A program made the translations under genes and the position numbers. From Pleodorina starrii (lineage: Eukaryota; Chlorophyta; Chlorophyceae; Chlamydomonadales; Volvocaceae), in assembly GCA_030267565.1 (NCBI GenBank), contig BRXU01000011.1, forward strand, positions 2,718,501-2,782,500: DNA of 64,000 bases, given 5' to 3'. Within the stretch, counting starts at the first letter, position 1. Each line of letters opens with the position of its first letter. Of this stretch, positions 55,568 to 64,000 are shown one piece after another. Under the pieces are notes generated by a model. That model was given only the letters and a program-made list of their open reading frames with translations, had not been told where the DNA came from and made no database searches.

Positions 55568-55876
55568 CTACCCAGCAAAGCCCACAATCTTATAACAGCC
55601 GACAGACATTACCTCTTGATCCGTCTTGAAATCAAGGCCGCGTACGGCCCTCGGGGCCGGCGTGCGACATATAACTGCTGAATTGGGCTCGACCTGAAAG
55701 ATACGTCCTTCAAGCAGTCGTGTAACGGGGTAACTTGCAAACCGTGCGAATAATATGCTTTTAGAATTACCACCGCAGAGCATGAGAGCGTCCTCTAAGG
55801 GGGCACTGCAGCGAACGTAGGCGTACGTGGCGTAAACGCAGGCCTCTTCGTACGGAATGCAGGTGTCAACGTGCAT
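55568..55876 (-). CDS. Candidate small protein, 102 residues, unrecognised
   Basis: ATG at 55876 opens a frame to a stop at 55568, starting HVDTCIPYEEACVYATYAYV and ending SVGCYKIVGFAG, with seven cysteines and a slightly hydrophobic composition. The first 30 codons favour C/G third positions, later ones do not, so an intron may be hidden. It would be divergent from the RING gene, 155 bp apart. No domain recognised. Confidence 0.3.
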   Translation of the reverse strand: MHVDTCIPYEEACVYATYAYVRCSAPLEDALMLCGGNSKSILFARFASYPVTRLLEGRIFQVEPNSAVICRTPAPRAVRGLDFKTDQEVMSVGCYKIVGFAG

Positions 55877-56030
55877 AATCGCGCTCACCGCTTATTCCGA
55901 TGACAATTTTTTTTCCTAATTCGCAGTAGAAATAACCATGTGTCTTTCGTTAATGTGAAGAGTGACGCCTGAAGCCCGAAGAAGAATGCTAATGTGAATG
56001 CGCTTTGCTGCCCTACGACGCGCGGCAGCT

Positions 56031-57975
56031 ATGGATCCAGAACACGGCTTGGGGCCATCCCTTGGACCCAGTCGACGAAATTCAGCCCAGCGCCGACTGG
56101 ATGCTGGGGCGTCGCAACTCTCGTCGCAAACTACAACGGCCGTGTCTTCCTTTGGCCGCGCAGTCCTTTGTAAGCGGCAACGCGGCCGGAAATTATGGTA
56201 CACAAATTGAGGTTGTTGTCGAATTTCATGGGAGACCCTTTCCCTCCTGCAGCATTCTGCCTCGTCTTGCTGGTGCTGGGGGTGCTTCCGGCAACGTTTG
56301 TCGTAAGTTAAAGGGAGCTCTATGGCGTTCTCACTCTCTTTCAACCCCAGCAGCAGGACTCACTGGTTATCCAGCAACCGTTCTGTCGTTTCTCCGTGCC
56401 GCAGTTCTGGGCGTGCATAATCGTCGTTGTGTTCACATTCCTACGCCTTCGGGTTCAAGCACAGAATCTTCAGCAGGCTCTAGAGCAGGTACGCACGCTC
56501 TGTTGGGCCACGGCGCATAAACCCTCTCGCTGGTCGGCCGCGTCAGCGTGGTTGAGTCACCCACACGCAAGGACGAATCACAGCTGCCTTTGACACCAGA
56601 GCGCTGTTGTCATTAAAATCTTTCGCCTGCACGGAACCCATCGCAAAGTGCGACAACCGTTTCCTGCTGCTCTCACTCGAGCCCGCGTTGGCCAGGTCCC
56701 AAGTGGTGTCGGAGAAACGAACAACCCGCCCACCTGGCCCTCGCAAGTGTATCCTCACCTGCTTATTCTGAACCTTCACGCATCCTGCTAAAAACACTGT
56801 TTCACGCGCGGCGCAGGATGAGCTCGGGTCCCGCAGCGCCGCCCGGCTCCGTGTGGGGGGCTCCCGAGGCCCCGTCGTGCGCGTGCTGCCTGGGGGCGGC
56901 CTGCTGCTGCTGCACACCGACCCGCACGCCGCGATGGAGCAGCTGAACCTCCAGCTGCGGCAGCTAGACGAGGAGATGGGCTTGGCAGGTGTGTTGCTTA
57001 GTGCGATTGTGGAGGACCGTGGGGTCAAAATCCCGGATGGGGACGCCGCGGGCGTAGCGTGAGGGGCTGAGCAGCCTCAGACGGGTGGCAGTCTCCGTGC
57101 CATCTTTTGGTCATGTGTCCCAGGCCGTCAGCCGTGCGCTGACTTTAGCTGCAATGTGCTGCTGCGGCAGCAGCCGCGACGGCAGCAACCACGGTGCTTA
57201 CTGCGTGCACTTGCCGACGCTGGGGCTGGCCCTTGGCTTACCTGCGCTCGGGGGTCCCCGCCCTCCGCAGCGACGTCATACCGTATTTGCTGTCCGCCCT
57301 CCCCCGCTCCTCCTGGATGTAGGCTACGACTACGGGTCGCCGTACCTGCGCACGCCCCACGGAACCGCTGCGCTCGCAGCAGCCAGCACGGGCCTGGGCC
57401 CGCGGCCGCCACCCGTGTCCGAGGCGGACATTGCCGCCCTCCCGTGCTTCACCTACAAGCCGCCGCGCGGCGCCAGTGCGCCTGCGAGTGGCGGCCAGTG
57501 CCCGTCCGCCAGCGAGCCGGCAGCCGCAGCGTGCTCGAGCCCGGCTTCCACTGGCACTGCAACCACCGCCGCCGACGGCTGCGACGGCAAAGCCCGGGGT
57601 TCCGGAGCGAGCTCCTGCCAACAGGCCATGATCTCGTCGTCACCGACTGGGACGGGCGGCGCCGGCGGCTCCGCGGCGCAGTCGGGGCTACTGGGGCCAG
57701 GTCGATTCAGCGGCGGTGCGTCGGCGTCGTCATCTCCTACCGCCACTGGCGCTGGCGCTGGTGTGAGCGAGGCCGAGGGCGGTGCTTCCTCAGCGGCAGC
57801 GGCGGCGCACCTGGGCCTTACTTGCCCCGTGTGTCTCGACGCGGTGGCGGAGGGCAGTACAGTGATGACGTTGCCGTGCTTGCACCAGTTCCATGCCGCC
57901 TGCGTGACGCCCTGGCTGCGCCAGCAGGGCATCTACGCGACCTGCCCAATGTGCAAGACGCCCGTGTTTCGGTGA
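56031..57975 (+). CDS. Membrane-anchored RING-H2 E3 ubiquitin ligase, five exons
   Basis: Transfers ubiquitin from an E2 to substrates. Exons 56031-56169, 56253-56302, 56351-56488, 56817-56988 and 57149-57975 join in phase: 441 residues. An upstream in-frame ATG at 55998 would add 11. After a Ser/Arg/Gln-rich start (SRRNSAQRR) come two hydrophobic spans, FCLVLLVLGVLPATFV (48-63) and FWACIIVVVFTFLRL, then a soluble part ending in a RING-H2 finger: CPVCLDAVAEGSTVMTLPCL, HQFHAACVTPWL, CPMCKTPVF, that is C-x2-C, then C-x-H-x2-H-x2-C, then C-x2-C. The last ligands sit at the very C-terminus, as in ATL-like and RNF13-like ligases. The stretch EADIAALPCFTYKPP before a Ser/Ala/Gly linker is also typical. 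The acceptor of exon 5 is the weak point: a stronger-looking one at 57123 gives the wrong frame. Exon 3 has a triple CAG acceptor. Confidence 0.85.
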
Positions 57976-58644
57976 TGGACACCATCGGGGTGGCACGAAC
58001 GGGGAGGCGGGGTTTGAAGACTGAATTTGCAACAAAGAAACAAGAAGCCCTGCGGACGTTGTAGTCTGAAGGTCGACTGGATCCCTGTCAAGCTTCCAGA
58101 AAACGAACTGCTTACGGACGGGAGGGGCGGGGGGGGGGCAGCGCGCGCTCCGCCGCGGCGAGCGCTGCGTGGGGGCAGGGTTGGGTTGGGTGGGTTGGGC
58201 GTCGATCGCTGCGTGCTGGGCGGATGGCGGGTGCATGTTCTCTTGTTCCGGCGGGAACCTGCGGGGAGCACCTGCGGGGATTGGGGGCGGGCGGTGTATG
58301 ATGACTGTATGTGAGGCCAGGCAGGGTCGGGAGGGGGGGGGGGGGAAACAGGCTAGCGTTTGCGGGATGCGGGCTGCTCCCATTGCTGCATGTGGACTTG
58401 TGTGTAGCATTTGCAAAGCAAGTCATTGTGCATTACACATGTACGCTTGGGGGCCAAAACGACCAGATCAGACCAGTTGGCACATATTTCCTGCTTGGCT
58501 TTGTTGGAGCCACATTGGCAGGAAGACAGGCGGGCAGGGAAACGTGGCGCCGCCTCGGCGGCGGCAGCAGTTACCGGTTGGGTGGGTGCCAGGTGGCATG
58601 TTATTGAGAGGGAGGAGGGGGGTTGCGGTAATATATGAAACATG

Positions 58645-58670
58645 CCGCAGCGGAGGGACGGAGACGGCGT
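58645..58670 (-). repeat. Dispersed repeat, copy D (inverted)
   Basis: Starts CCGCAGCGGAGGGACGGAGA, the reverse complement of the core in copies A-C; the match fades after GACGGCGT. Confidence 0.6.
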
Positions 58671-59276
58671 CGGTGGGTGGGGAGGGGACATTTTTTGTTA
58701 TGGCATTATCGACACGAGACTGCGCTCGTGCCGGTGTGCCCGGTGTGGTGGTGGTTCGTGGTTGCTGGTTGGGTGTTGGGTTGGACGAGCATCGCATAGC
58801 ATACGCATGGTGGCGTGAACACGTGCGGCATTCCTTGCCGCTGTGGGAGTACAGATCCCTTGTGTTGCTGCGTGTGATACATAGTTCCTTTGAGGGTCGA
58901 GGGACGGGGGCGCCGCAGCGCTGCGCGGCTTTGCTGTTGCAGTTGCTGATGCGGAAGTCAAACATTGGCACAGGGACTTCGACTCCCGGCCCTAAGTATT
59001 GCCGTATTGTCGTAGCGCCTACTGATAATATGGTTCGATGTGCTGCCCGCTTTTTTGGCGCTGAGAACGGCTAGCCCGCAACAAGATTGCTGCAGCTGGT
59101 TGTGTAGATGTTCGCCGTTCCGTGTCAAGCCCAGCTAGCTGTCCGGCGTAGATGGCGCACGTGCTGTGTTGGATTCATGGTGCGAAGACGGCTGGGATCC
59201 CCGTGCACGCACCTGCACCTGCCAGCTGCCGGGGAGACGAGCTTCCCCCTCGTGTGTACAGTACTCTAATGACAGA

Positions 59277-59281
59277 TTACA
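59277..59281 (-). terminator. TGTAA poly(A) signal, CWC24 gene
   Basis: Minus-strand TGTAA 508 nt past the CWC24 stop codon; assigned by position. Confidence 0.4.
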
Positions 59282-59788
59282 TGCGCCCCGCCGGCTCCTT
59301 CCTTCCTTCTTTCCTTCTTGTTGCCCATGCACAGCACAGCCCTGCCACGCACCGCCACACGCGGTAAGGGTCTCTCCCTGGCAGCCGCCACCTGCCACAG
59401 CCCTGACGCAACTGGAGGCGGAGGACCTTCCGGACCCCGCCAGGGCGACGCAGCACAGCCTCCTCGCCTGCCACCCTGCTCCCACGACCCGCCGGCCCCG
59501 GCCTCGCCCCCACTCGTGCACCCATCCATCCCCCTTTCTCCATCCAAGTCTCCATCCCAACCCGCCCTGCCTCATCATAGGCATCCCAACGTTCAGTGCT
59601 CCCGGAGTCATCACCCGTGCAGCGCTGGGGGCAGCCAGCTGGCCCCCCCGGGGGCTGCCTGGCCGCCCCGGGGGCAGCTCTACCTTCCGCTCTGAGGCAG
59701 CCCCCGATGAAACACCCCCGCCCGATACGCCTCGCCATCCAGCCGGTGGCCCACGCTGAGCTCCACTACGCCACGCCGCTCTGCGCTG

Positions 59789-60883
59789 CTACCGTCCGGC
59801 GGCCTTCCTGGCCGCCTCCTCCAGGCGCTTCTGGCGCTTGAGGACGTCGTGCGCGATGTTGAAGATGCCCTGCGTGCTCTGCCCGCACACCGCGCACTTG
59901 GTGCTCTTGGCGGCCGCACGCAGCGCGCACTTCTCGCAAAAGTAGTGCCGGCAGCGCGTCACCACCGGCGGCCCCTTGCACGCCTCCCACGCCTCGCGGC
60001 ACACGAAGCACGCGAACGGCAGCTCCTCCTCGCCGCCGCGCGCCGCCGCCGCGTCGTCGCCCTCGCCGCCCTCCCCCTCTTCCTCCCCGTCTCCGTCGGG
60101 GTTCCAGCCCTTGGCCAGCGCCTCCGCCTTGCGCTTCTGCTCCTCCTCCCACATGCGGTCCAGCTCCCAGCCGCTCTTGTAATCCCCGCGGTCGTGCATA
60201 AACTTGCAGGTGTCGCCGTAGGAGCAGTACCCCGTCTCCTTGTAGTCCTTGCAGACGTCGGGCTGGTAGTCGAAGCGCGCGGAGACGCGCACGTAGGCGT
60301 TGCCGCGCAGCGGCCCGTGCGAGCCGGTGCCCTTCTCCGCGGCCACGGTGTGCTCCCGCCGGAAGCCTTTGCGGTAGTCGATGTAGGCGTTCATGCCCTT
60401 GTACGTGCCGTCGTCGGTCACGCCCTCGGTCGCCTGCTTGAGCACCTTTTCGCGCTGCGCGCGCGCGTCGCGGTCGAACTCGGTCTCGGTCTCCAGCACG
60501 CGCGACGCCAGCGCGTCCTTGCCCTCCTGCAGCGCCTTGGAGCCGGCGTAGGCGACCAGCAGCTCCGGCTTTTCGTCCTTGGCGGTGGTGAACTGCAGCG
60601 GAGCGGCGCGCAGCTGCTTGGCCTTGCGCACCACGCCGCCGGCCTCCTCGGCGTCTGCGTCGGCGGCGGTGGAGGTGGAGGTGCCGGCGACGGAGGCGGA
60701 GGTATCGACGGCGCTCAGCCCGGCCGCGGCGCCGCCGCGCTTGCGGAAGTTGGCGCCGCCCTTCTTGGGTCGGAACAGGCCCTCGGTGCTGGCCGCGGTC
60801 GCGAGCGCGGCGGCGCTGGGCGCGACGACGGGGGCAGCGGCATCGCCATCGCCGGCGGGGCGCTCCTCAGCTCGGTCGGCCAT
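59789..60883 (-). CDS. CWC24: Spliceosome factor CWC24/RNF113: CCCH zinc finger plus RING
   Basis: Conserved pre-mRNA splicing factor that binds the spliceosome around activation; human RNF113A also has E3 ligase activity. One exon, 364 residues. The N-terminus is Ala-rich with the family GLFRPKKGGANFRKR block (35-49). LLVAYAGSK, ETEFDRDA and TYKGMNAYIDY follow as in RNF113A. The CCCH finger reads YQPDVCKDYKETGYCSYGD followed by TCKFMHDRGDYKSGWELDR. An acidic linker (GDGEEEGEGGEGDD) leads to the C3HC4 RING: FACFVCREAW, VVTRCRHYFCEKCA, CAVCGQSTQGIFN. All zinc ligands are present. Length matches the family (about 340). Lack of introns is unusual in this intron-rich window. It is divergent from the MLO-like gene, with 696 bp between the ATGs. 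Confidence 0.96.
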   Translation of the reverse strand: MADRAEERPAGDGDAAAPVVAPSAAALATAASTEGLFRPKKGGANFRKRGGAAAGLSAVDTSASVAGTSTSTAADADAEEAGGVVRKAKQLRAAPLQFTTAKDEKPELLVAYAGSKALQEGKDALASRVLETETEFDRDARAQREKVLKQATEGVTDDGTYKGMNAYIDYRKGFRREHTVAAEKGTGSHGPLRGNAYVRVSARFDYQPDVCKDYKETGYCSYGDTCKFMHDRGDYKSGWELDRMWEEEQKRKAEALAKGWNPDGDGEEEGEGGEGDDAAAARGGEEELPFACFVCREAWEACKGPPVVTRCRHYFCEKCALRAAAKSTKCAVCGQSTQGIFNIAHDVLKRQKRLEEAARKAAGR

Positions 60884-61579
60884 TGGAGGGCCCTACGCCC
60901 TGCGGGCGTGTGACCTTTGACTGTGGTGTTCGCTGACAATGATCGTCTATTGGCGAACTGTGGCGAGTCAATCGTCCCAGAAGTACAGCGTTTCCACCTG
61001 AACAGCTACAAGGTGATATACTTAACAGCTACACGGTGAATGATTGCGGGTTGATATGCTGGCACTTCAATATGTAGTGTGTTCACACGGGTGTCCTCAC
61101 AGGCTGGGAAATGCAAAATCAGTAAGCGGCGCAGACTCTGGACATGAAAGTGTTTGGTAGTATTTATGATGTGGCGCGTCCATAAGACAATTCTTCAACG
61201 GAAGGAAACGGGCAACGTTGCCAGGGCGAATGGACCCAGTTCTGTACGGTAGCCAACGGTTTCTCGGTTGGGAGGTAGGAGCCGAATTGTCCTTCACTCG
61301 CCAGACTTATGAAGATTGCAGCATGCCTTGTTACAGGCTTAGGTGCGGCGTTCCGCGGCCTCCCTACCTGTAGGCTCTCGGCAGTGGGCTCCCGCGTAAC
61401 TAGTGCGGGCAGCTCGCAGCTGGATTTTGCGGGCATCCCACTGTCATCGCTACGAGCCTAGCTAAATGATACAATCCGACTTGTTGCGCAAAGATGTGGG
61501 CGCGCCACGTGAAAGCAAATAGGGAATAGAAAGCGTGACCATGCAGCAATAATCGTCACGCTTTCCATCGGTCAAAGCC
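60884..61579. other. Divergent promoter region
   Basis: 696 bp between the CWC24 ATG (minus) and the MLO-like ATG (plus), likely a two-way promoter. Less GC-rich than its surroundings, with a repeated AACAGCTACA at about 61001 and 61025. No gene seen. Confidence 0.5.
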
Positions 61580-63773
61580 ATGGCTGAGAAGGGAGCGGAC
61601 CTCTATGGATGGGAGATCTCAGCCCTGTTTTTGCTGTTTATGGGAATCAGTATTTTATGGCAGGTCTCCCTGGCATGCCTCACGTTCCTGGGCACAGTCC
61701 TTTATGGTGGCGCCAAACAGATTTGGCTCGCACGCCTCAAAGAGGAGGTCCTTGACGTTGGTGTCATCTCGCTGGTGCTGGTGTTTATACAGGTGAAGCG
61801 TCACGAGGTGGCGTGGGGCAGCATGGCCGGGCCACCGGCGGCGGACAAGCCCAAACCACCGGCGTCGACCTCCGCAGCCAAAACGGACCCAACCAACATC
61901 ACCGAAACACCCTCTCCCCCTCTCTCCCTCCAGCGATGCATCAAACACACCTCCCCCACGCCGCCCCTGCCGCCTCAGCACGTTCTGTCCCGCCCGGACG
62001 CCCCCTCGCTCAACTCCCGCCGTAACCCTCCCCGCCCCCTTCCGGCTCCGCACCTGATCTCCCTGCCCTCCGCCGGCGCCACTGCTTGCCCCAACCCCGC
62101 CTTCGCCCCCGCCTCCTCCGCTTCTCGCCTCCGCCGCCGCCGCCCGCTGCCCTCACCCTGCCCCCACCTGCCACCAGCCCCACCTCTGCTTCCCCTGCCG
62201 CCGCCCGCTGCCCCCACTCACCGCCGCAGCCCTACATCGCCAACATCTGCGTCAACAACGGCAGCGGCGAATCCGAATACCACCCGCCGCCCTCACCCGC
62301 GCCCTCGCCGTTCCCGCCCCCGGCCTCCTCCTTCGCCGCCGCCGCCCCGGCGGCGGCCGGCGCCTCCGGCGCCGCCGGCCCTGCCCGTCTGCTTCTGGAA
62401 GCCGCCTCCGCCGCTGCCCGGCGCGTGCTTGCCGGCGGCTCCGCCTCGCCCTGCCCCTCCGGCCAGCGGCACCTGTTTCCCACCGACTCCATCTCCACTG
62501 CGCACTACCTGTTGTTCTTCGTGGCATTGGTCCACATCGTGTACAGCGTCTTCACCTTCACACTGACGCTGCAGCGGGTTGGTTGGTCGGTTGGTCGGTT
62601 GGTGGGGACGGGATCGGCGGGATGGGGGGATCGGCGGGAGGGCATGGCGAATGGGGTTTATAGTGTGACTGTGTCCACCGGCACGGCCGCCACCATTGCC
62701 GCCGCCGCCGCCACTGCCCGAGGGTTTGGCCGGAGGACCGACCGACCGACCGACCGGATCTATGGATGGATGGACCGGACTTGACCTGCGGAAGCGGTTC
62801 GGGGTTTTGCGTGGTGGAGGGGCCCACTGCTGCAAGACTGCACCCGGCACCGCAGCCCGCCGCACCGCGCCGCCTCGCGGCTGCCTCATCTCCCACCGCC
62901 CTTCCCTGCCCTTCCCTGCCCGGCCTTGCCCCTCGCCGCCCCGCCCTGCCCGGCCCTGCCATGCCTTCTCTCTCCCCCGGGGTGCCCACCCTCTTTCCGG
63001 TACCTCCACTCGCATGCAAGCCTGTCAGCTGGTGCCCGTTCGGGCTGTCGTGCTTGTGCCCCGACCCCGCTGCTGCCCCCGCCCCCTGCCCCCGCCCAGT
63101 TCGCGTCGTGGGCCGGTTGGGAGCGGCGCACGCGGTGGGAGGCCATGGACGGAGCCGAGGCGCTGCCGGGATCAACCCCGGGGTGGGTGCCGCGTCGCGC
63201 GTCGCAGTGCAGCGCAGTGCAGCACAGTGCACGTCGTTGTTGCTGCTGGCTGTATGTGTGCGTTTTTCCTCTGCCTCCGCTGCATCCCACCCACCCACCC
63301 ACCCACCCACCCACCCACCCACCCACCCGCAGGCCCATCCGCTTCTGGGTCCGGTCGCTAACGCTGTCTCCGTCCCTTCGCTCTGCGGTATCTCGTCTCT
63401 TGCCACCTGCTAGCTGACCGAGTCTCACTCCCGTCCCCGCTCTCCCCCGCTCCCGCTCCCGCTCCCGCTCTCCTCTCCCGCCGCCCCTGCTTCCAAACGA
63501 AGCAGTCGCCCCCCGGCGCACGGCGCCCCCAGCTCTCTGCGCGTGCGAGCGCGCCGCTGCTGCGCCCGCTGGCCGGCTCTGTTCGCCTGCTGGCGGGGCC
63601 TTATGGGCGGCATCGACCCCGAGCGCTACGCGGTGCTGCGGGGGCTGTTCCAGCTGCGCGCGCGGGCGTTCGGCGCGTCGGCGTTCGGCAGCCACAACCT
63701 GCACTACTCGATGGTGTGTGAGAATGCGATGCAGATCGACATTGAGAATGTGGTGGCTCACGGCTGGCTGCAG
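61580..63773 (+). CDS. MLO-like seven-transmembrane protein, 5' part (continues past the right edge)
   Basis: MLO proteins are plasma-membrane proteins with a calmodulin-binding tail; in land plants they affect powdery mildew susceptibility and pollen and root signalling, while in algae the role is unknown. Exons 61580-61792, 62230-62577, 63100-63182 and 63533-63773 join in phase, giving 295 residues so far; the last ends at donor GTAGGG and the rest lies outside. Family marks: first span WEISALFLLFMGISILWQVS, KEEVLDVGVISLVLVFIQ (family K-x-E-L-M-L-L-G-F-I-S-L), PYIANICV, a CPSGQRHLFPTDSISTAHYL block equivalent to CPEGKVP...LHQLH, the span FFVALVHIVYSVFTF, WERRTRWE (family WxxWE), and DPERYAVLRGLF with ENAMQIDIENVVAHGW (family DYxxLRxGF and EDDFKxVVGI). 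An Ala/Pro/Ser stretch replaces the usual Cys-rich loop. Confidence 0.85.
63285..63328 (+). repeat. (CCCA)n microsatellite
   Basis: About eleven CCCA units in an intron of the MLO-like gene. Shorter runs of the same unit occur at about 14312-14330, 19335-19354, 20941-20959 and 34050-34075, mostly next to splice sites. Confidence 0.9.
63346..63393 (+). repeat. Dispersed repeat, copy C
   Basis: Lies in the MLO-like intron and nearly matches 28131-28173. It also reads as a short open frame after a good acceptor, but that would break the phase to the next exon. Confidence 0.65.
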
Positions 63774-64000
63774 GTAGGGGTGGGTAATTTTTCCATCTGT
63801 TGCTGAATGCCGGTCTTCAATTCGCTGGTCGTTGTTTTTTCGGTTGGGTACTTTGTGAGTCGGGGTTTCATCGCTTTAGTAACCTCGACAACAAAAAGGG
63901 TAGGCGGTCAGATGTGTTGAGTGAGTTTGCGGTGGCGGCGGGACGGGGTCTTGCGGGGATCTTTGACACGTGGGGTGGCGGTAGGGATAGAAGAGGTCCT

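Larger units (their letters stand above)
57976..59788. other. Convergent 3' flanks
   Basis: Between the RING gene (plus) and CWC24 gene (minus). A plus-strand frame of 301 codons at 58169-59074 starts with TTG and shows no motif or codon bias, so it is not called. A minus-strand TGTAA at 59277-59281 suits CWC24. An inverted copy of the dispersed repeat is at 58645-58670. Confidence 0.55.

Noticed and set aside
58169..59074. Plus-strand open frame of 301 codons
   Set aside because: Starts with TTG, has no motif or codon bias, and lies in the 3' flanks between two convergent genes.
63334..63384. Possible extra MLO-like exon (PIRFWVRSL...)
   Set aside because: It has a good acceptor, but joining it breaks the phase to the next conserved exon, and the sequence is the dispersed repeat.

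Overview
This is nuclear DNA from a eukaryote, most likely a chlorophyte green alga of the Chlamydomonadales type. The clues seen in the sequence are GC-rich coding exons with strong C/G third-position bias, many short introns (donors such as GTACG, GTGAG, GTGCG and GTAAG; acceptors mostly TGCAG or CCCAG), TGTAA motifs in the places where these algae put poly(A) signals, short TTTTAGGG-like telomere stretches, long Ala/Gly/Gln/Pro insertions in conserved proteins, and a plastid-targeted protein. The organism assignment is inference. Exon models were built by hand by joining splice sites whose phases agree; for most genes the joined frame stays open from ATG to stop.

Layout. Positions 1-301 (minus) hold the 5' end of an unrecognised acidic protein that leaves the window. 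462-5841 (minus) is a very large PP2C phosphatase. 8246-15758 and 28415-36224 (both minus) are two GH32 (invertase/fructosidase) paralogues with the same exon plan, each carrying an insertion of roughly 550 residues inside the catalytic propeller. Between them lie a complete ceramide-synthase-like TLC gene (18922-22292, minus), a frameshifted gene relic (24629-25245) and a U6 snRNA gene (25810-25910, minus) set among direct repeats. 39228-40635 (minus) encodes an Asterix/PAT10-type ER membrane chaperone subunit. 40970-43740 (plus) is an unrecognised disordered 630-residue protein. After about 5 kb without a supportable gene come a plant group-I-like bZIP factor with a long Gln-rich tail (48879-52262, minus), a small plastid-targeted single-span protein (52929-53276, plus), a J-domain protein (54132-54790, minus), a long inverted repeat (55021-55327), a membrane RING-H2 E3 (56031-57975, plus), the spliceosome factor CWC24/RNF113 (59789-60883, minus) and the first exons of an MLO-like protein (61580 to the right edge, plus).

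The genes do not form one pathway; this looks like an ordinary gene-dense algal locus. Points that stand out are the GH32 pair (shared large insertion, patchy sequence identity, two intron differences, a possible hidden signal anchor in one copy), a 12-bp palindrome found 12 times in the first 37 kb, a dispersed repeat of about 45 bp, a 307-bp hairpin, a ceramide-synthase relative without the LAG1-motif aspartates, and telomere-like repeats in the intron that splits the bZIP basic region. No CRISPR array, operon, rRNA or intact tRNA was seen.
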